Shown: positions 15,250 through 17,994 of the stretch, one piece after another
Numbering within the stretch: position 1 is the first letter of the stretch
Layout of the letters: each line of letters starts with the position of its first letter
Source: UBA11524 sp051886675
GTDB taxonomy: Bacteria; Bacillota; Clostridia; Christensenellales; Aristaeellaceae
Direction of reading: 5' to 3'
Length of the DNA stretch: 17,994 nt
NCBI GenBank assembly: GCA_051886675.1
Contig: JBJEYH010000216.1
Span: 1-17,994 of the forward strand
Translations under genes and position numbers: made by a program
The notes under the pieces: model-generated
Told to the model about the DNA's origin: nothing
What the model saw: only the letters and a program-made list of their open reading frames with translations
Database searches by the model: none

Positions 15250-15438
15250 ATGAAAACCCGACTGCTTTCCCCTGTGACCCTGGGCGCCATTGCGGCGCAG
15301 GTGCTGAGCATTCTTGTGCTGGCGGGCGTGATCGATACCGGCATGAGCGACGCCATCGAGGCGGTGGTGGTGACTGTGCTGGAGCTGCTGACGACCTTCG
15401 GCGTGCTGAACAACCCCACCAGCAAGGAGAGCTTCTGA
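15250..15438 (+). CDS. Holin
   Basis: A 62-aa membrane protein. A hydrophobic segment (LGAIAAQVLSILVLAGVI) is followed by a second amphipathic or hydrophobic one (AIEAVVVTVLELLTTFGVL) and a short hydrophilic end, NNPTSKESF. The last part recalls the GI.NDPTTKG ending of small Gram-positive phage holins. It would form membrane holes that let the lysin reach the wall. ATG 15250 lies 7 nt after AAAGGAG (15236-15242). It is the last gene of the late operon and is followed at once by a terminator. Confidence 0.85.
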   Translation: MKTRLLSPVTLGAIAAQVLSILVLAGVIDTGMSDAIEAVVVTVLELLTTFGVLNNPTSKESF

Positions 15439-15447
15439 GCATAGCGA

Positions 15448-15491
15448 AGGCGGCAGGCTGCGCATGAGACGCAGCTGACGCCTGTTTTTTT
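15448..15491 (+). terminator. Late operon terminator
   Basis: AGGCGGCAGGCTGCG (15448-15462) pairs with CGCAGCTGACGCCT (15470-15483) with small interruptions around a short loop. A run of seven T follows one base later (15485-15491). It lies 10 nt after the holin stop and ends the phage late transcript before the attachment site. Confidence 0.82.
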
Positions 15492-15520
15492 GACCACATC
15501 TGACCACAATTTTGACCACA
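15491..15520. repeat. Three direct repeats of TGACCACA (candidate integrase arm sites)
   Basis: TGACCACA occurs at 15491-15498, 15501-15508 and 15513-15520. The first and third copies are preceded by a T-run (TTTGACCACA). Short direct repeats within about 150 bp of an attachment core are typical arm-binding sites for tyrosine integrases. The rest of 15521-15639 shows no gene. Confidence 0.6.
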
Positions 15521-15639
15521 ATGTAGATTGATTTTCCTTGCACGCAGATATGCCAGGTTTTCTGAAACCCAAGCATTTTCAAGACTTTCACGCTATGTGG
15601 ATGCATTCTGTTTTCCTGCATTTCACGGGATGAGGATAA

Positions 15640-15662
15640 TTCGAATCCCGCCGGGTGCGCCA
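15640..15662 (+). other. Right attachment site: 3' end of a tRNA gene (probably tRNA-Arg)
   Basis: The 23 bases parse exactly as a tRNA 3' end: T-loop TTCGAAT (15640-15646), T-stem 3' strand CCCGC, acceptor 3' strand CGGGTGC, discriminator G and CCA (15660-15662). The matching 5' T-stem strand and the rest of the tRNA are absent upstream, so this is a fragment, as left by integration into a tRNA 3' end. An acceptor 5' strand of GCACCCG is predicted for the intact gene, which fits tRNA-Arg of Clostridia. Confidence 0.82.
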
Positions 15663-15671
15663 AAACCACCG

Positions 15672-15733
15672 AAAACCCCCGATTCCGAGCCCAAAAGCTG
15701 CTAACAGCCCTCCGCTCAGGAATCGGGGGTTTT
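15672..15733 (+). terminator. Host terminator downstream of the tRNA end
   Basis: A perfect 15-bp stem, AAAACCCCCGATTCC (15672-15686) with GGAATCGGGGGTTTT (15719-15733), around a 32-nt loop. With the T-run at its 3' end it can terminate on the + strand, and the A-run suits the other strand. It begins 10 nt after the CCA, so it is probably the native tRNA terminator and marks the start of chromosomal DNA. Confidence 0.82.
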
Positions 15734-15736
15734 TCT

Positions 15737-16140
15737 ATTTTGCGGTGTCAGCGGAGCCGGTGCTCCTGCTCATTATTTCAAGAAGCCATTAGCAGATTTC
15801 TAATTTTTCGGCCCGATTTCTAACGCGCTTTTTCCTTCATTAGAATTTCTGTGCTAATTATTTTGTGCGACGCTGCAAGCCGTTCTGAGAAGACATGACA
15901 GCCAGGCTTGTTTTTCACTGCCTTTGAGGGCTTTTTTAGGCAATTCGGGGATCTTTTTCGGGCGCACTTCACAGCTCACCGAATCTTCCTTTGGAGGGCG
16001 TCGTTTAGATGGTATTAGCGGATTCAAAGATTCCCGTTTGCATTTCTACCATCGCTCAGAAATCCTTGCACCCGGTCTTCTCTCTCCCCTATGAGGGAAG
16101 GCTTCCGAGGGACATTATAGTGGAAGAGAAACAGAAAACC
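15737..16140. other. Non-coding, AT-richer stretch of the flank
   Basis: No convincing gene. It holds an imperfect inverted repeat, TTAGCAGATTTCTAAT (15789-15804) with ATTAGAATTTCTGTGCTAA (15839-15857), and a related ATTTCTAA at 15816-15823. A weak hairpin lies around 15920-15945. A 62-codon reading frame at 16009 looks fortuitous. The region is clearly lower in GC than the prophage. Confidence 0.6.
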
Positions 16141-16149
16141 TGCTATAAT
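16141..16149 (+). promoter_or_regulatory. Extended -10 promoter of the flavodoxin gene
   Basis: TGCTATAAT contains a perfect TATAAT (16144-16149) with TG one base upstream (16141-16142). No good -35 is seen at 17 bp (TGGAAG, 16121-16126). Transcription would start near 16156, about 35 nt before the gene. Confidence 0.6.
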
Positions 16150-16189
16150 GGTGGCTATGGAATCACACTGTATGACGAGGTGCATGTAC

Positions 16190-16666
16190 ATGAGTAGGAA
16201 ACTGGTTGCGTACTTCTCCGCAAGTGGCTGTACTGCCAAAGTGGCTGAGCATCTTGCTGAAGCGATTGGTGCGGATCTGTTTGAAATAGCCCCCAGGGTT
16301 CGATACACGAAGAAGGATCTGGACTGGCAGGATCAGGCGTCCCGCAGCTCCGCTGAGATGAGCGATCCTTCCTGCCGGCCTGAAATGGAGATGCTCCGCG
16401 ACAACATGGCAGACTATGACACGGTATATCTGGGCTTCCCCATATGGTGGTATGTCGCACCCAGAATCATCCATACTTTCCTTGAGGCTCATGATCTGTC
16501 CGGCAAGACCATCATTCCCTTTGCAACGTCCGGCGGAAGCGGGCTTGGCGATACGGTCAAGCTGCTTGCGTCCAGCTGCCCGGAAGCCAGATTCCTGAAC
16601 GGAAGAGTGTTCAGCCCGTCTGCAAGTCAGGCTGAGCTGCTGCAATGGACGAATCAATGCTCCTGA
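16190..16666 (+). CDS. Flavodoxin-family protein
   Basis: A 158-aa FMN-binding protein of the flavodoxin-4 type found in Clostridia, probably a small electron carrier or NAD(P)H-dependent reductase. The FMN phosphate loop is FSASGCTAKVAE (residues 9-20). LGFPIWWYVAPRIIHTFLE and IIPFATSGGSGLG form the isoalloxazine-binding loops. ATG 16190 is chosen because the protein then opens directly with RKLVAYFSASG and an ACGAGG site lies 9 nt upstream; ATG 16184 is the alternative. It has its own extended -10 promoter, so it is probably a single-gene unit of the host chromosome. Confidence 0.88.
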   Translation: MSRKLVAYFSASGCTAKVAEHLAEAIGADLFEIAPRVRYTKKDLDWQDQASRSSAEMSDPSCRPEMEMLRDNMADYDTVYLGFPIWWYVAPRIIHTFLEAHDLSGKTIIPFATSGGSGLGDTVKLLASSCPEARFLNGRVFSPSASQAELLQWTNQCS

Positions 16667-16738
16667 CGCGATTCTGTCCTGCGCAAACCCCAGCCCCAGA
16701 TCGTATCCCATCAGCCGTCCAGAGAGGGGGAATCGCCC

Positions 16739-17383
16739 GTGTGTGGTCGCTACTACATCGCCGAGGATGACCTGTCCGATGAACTCAGCCGGATTATTGA
16801 CGAACTGAACCGCAAAAAGACGCCGGAAGGGCTGAAAACCTCCGGCGAGATCTTCCCCTCCGATATTGTTCCGGTGCTGGCGAACAGCCGGAAGCAGGAT
16901 GTCCAGCCCTTTGCCATGCGATGGGGATACGCATTCCCCAACGGTCGCCCCATCATCAACGCCCGCTCTGAAACCGCTGCGCAAAAGCCCATGTTCAAGG
17001 ACGGCATGCGCCAACGGCGCTGTGTCATCCCCGCCAGCCACTACTTCGAGTGGGAGAAGCGCGGCGCAGCGAGGACGAAATACGCCATACGCCCTGCACA
17101 CGCGGATACGCTGTATCTGGCAGGCATCTACCATCTGGAGAACCATGACGGCGTGATCGTCCCGGCGTTTACCATCCTGACCAGAGACGCAACCCCGGGC
17201 ATCGCGTTTATCCACCCCCGTATGCCGGTGCTGCTGCCGCCGGATGCCACTGCCGATTGGCTGAATCCGAATCATAACGCGGAGGAGGTCATCACAAAGC
17301 CTTTCAGCATTCCTTCCGTGATGACACGCAGTTCCGGAAGAATGGATTTGTTGCCGTACTTCGCATTCTTGAGCATGTGCTGA
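16739..17383 (+). CDS. SRAP (YedK/HMCES) abasic-site protein, C-terminus replaced
   Basis: SRAP proteins crosslink their N-terminal Cys2 to abasic sites in single-stranded DNA and protect them. The start is GTG 16739, giving MCGRYY with Cys2 exposed after Met removal; AGAGAGGGGG lies 8 nt upstream. Active-site residues are present: N74 and R76 in NARSETA, E104 in SHYFEWEK and H159 in HPRMPVLL. Up to about residue 184 (NPNHNAEEV) the protein is normal. From about 17290 the frame runs through the antisense strand of the neighbouring recombinase and stops at 17383, so the natural last 30 or so residues are replaced by 30 unrelated ones. The catalytic core is complete and might still work. Confidence 0.87.
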   Translation: MCGRYYIAEDDLSDELSRIIDELNRKKTPEGLKTSGEIFPSDIVPVLANSRKQDVQPFAMRWGYAFPNGRPIINARSETAAQKPMFKDGMRQRRCVIPASHYFEWEKRGAARTKYAIRPAHADTLYLAGIYHLENHDGVIVPAFTILTRDATPGIAFIHPRMPVLLPPDATADWLNPNHNAEEVITKPFSIPSVMTRSSGRMDLLPYFAFLSMC

Positions 17384-17994
17384 ACAGCAATGAAGTCATC
17401 GCGGGAGATGATTCCTTCATGCTCGCTGTAGTAGTGACTGATCGGACGTTCGCCACGGTTCTTTACAGATTTATGGGAGAGGACGTCCTTCGTAAACGTT
17501 TTTCGGGTATAGACATCCCCGCAATAGCGTTCATTCCGCAACGTCGCAGCTACTCCTGCCGATGACCACTTGACATTACCCAGATAAGTCTTCTTCTCAA
17601 GCGCAGTCAACGCATCTGCAATCTGCTGCGTCGAGTAGCCATACAGATACATGTAGAACATCAGCTTGGGAATGTGCATCGTGTCCGGATTCGGAATGAG
17701 TTTGCCTTCGCTGTCGTGCGAAAAGCCAAGTAGCTTGGGAGTGAGAGGCAATCCATGATCCAAACGCATTCTCAGCGAGGTCTCCATGCTTCGGCTCTTA
17801 TTGCGCGATTCTTCCTCTGCCATAGTTGCCTGAAATGACAGGGCCATGTTGGATGTCTCATTCAGAGAGAAAATATTCTCTGCCTCAAAGAAAACACCGA
17901 TTGGCGGATTGCGTTCAGAAAGCATGCGCACCATACCCAGAAAATCCACAACATTGCGGGCAAAGCGAGAAACGCTCTTCGTGATCACAAGATC
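17272..17994 (-). pseudogene. Large serine recombinase fragment (both ends missing)
   Basis: Reads from the window end on the minus strand. The first visible residues are DLVITKSVSRFARN, the end of the resolvase domain, whose catalytic Ser lies outside the window. The Recombinase domain follows (MAEEESRNKSRSMETSLR; PKLLGFSHDSEGKLIPNP; YSTQQIADALT; WSSAGVAATLRNERYCGDV; HEGIISRDDFIAVQHML). The Clostridia-type continuation GMLKGFV then breaks off at about 17293. Relatives continue with a further coiled-coil region, but here only six unrelated residues (MTSSAL) and a stop follow. The enzyme therefore lacks its C-terminal part and is probably inactive, unless the junction is an assembly error. Confidence 0.85.

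Larger units (their letters stand above)
1..15662 (+). mobile_element. Prophage, right (late-gene) part, siphovirus type
   Basis: Seen: a continuous + strand run of terminase, portal, minor and major capsid, connector, tail tube, tape measure, distal tail, lysin and holin genes in canonical siphophage order. It ends at a duplicated tRNA 3' end. The left boundary, integrase, repressor and replication genes are not in the window. The phage part is clearly richer in GC than the flank after the attachment site (by eye mid-60s versus mid-50s percent). Whether it can be induced is unknown: no tail-tip or receptor-binding gene is visible, and the minor capsid gene is interrupted by an assembly gap. 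Confidence 0.93.

Noticed and set aside
15491..15520. CRISPR-like repeat cluster
   Set aside because: Repeats are only 8 bp with 2-4 bp between them, too short for repeat-spacer units; integrase arm sites fit better.
15620..15662. A complete tRNA gene
   Set aside because: Only the T-loop, T-stem 3' strand, acceptor 3' strand and CCA are present; no anticodon or D arm lies upstream.
16009..16197. A 62-codon frame upstream of the flavodoxin, with GGAGG about 12 nt before its ATG
   Set aside because: It runs through the flavodoxin promoter and start, resembles no protein family, and its ribosome-site spacing is too long.

Overview
The window is most of the late (structural and lysis) half of a siphovirus-type prophage, followed by its right attachment site and about 2.3 kb of flanking bacterial chromosome. 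Gene families, strong Shine-Dalgarno sites, high GC in the phage part and lower GC in the flank suggest a high-GC Clostridia (Bacillota) host, probably a gut lineage. A 100-N run at 4431-4530 shows this is a draft scaffold.

Layout: 1-1008 holds a RusA-type resolvase (5' end outside the window), a small unknown protein and a sigma-region-4/DUF1492-like HTH protein. A candidate late promoter lies at 1038-1066, inside a 9-bp inverted repeat and followed by a leader hairpin. Then come packaging and head genes: small terminase (apparently starting at ATC), large terminase, SPP1 gp6-like portal, a minor capsid protein carrying a C-terminal HEHGH zincin-like domain, a small unknown protein, a terminator, scaffold, major capsid protein and a small unknown protein. 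The head-tail joining genes follow, then major tail protein, a palindromic REP/MITE-like element (about 10192-10309), two tail-assembly proteins (the second Gp15-like), a 625-aa tape measure and a Dit-like distal tail protein. Lysis genes close the operon: an NlpC/P60-SH3 lysin, a membrane-associated protein and a holin. All phage genes are on the + strand, most overlapping by 4 bp or nearly abutting.

The prophage ends at a 23-nt copy of a tRNA 3' end (15640-15662, probably tRNA-Arg). It is preceded by three TGACCACA repeats (candidate integrase arm sites) and followed by what looks like the tRNA's own terminator. The intact tRNA and the integrase should lie to the left, outside the window. 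The flank carries a flavodoxin, an SRAP (YedK/HMCES) protein and, convergent with it, a large serine recombinase. Both of the last two lose their natural C-termini at one shared junction near 17290.

The most interesting part is 5329-6382. A metallopeptidase-like domain is fused to a minor capsid protein and followed by an overlapping small gene. A near-consensus promoter sits at the domain boundary and a strong terminator after the small gene. This resembles a phage-borne effector/partner cassette ('moron') built into a capsid gene; the effector and immunity roles are inference.
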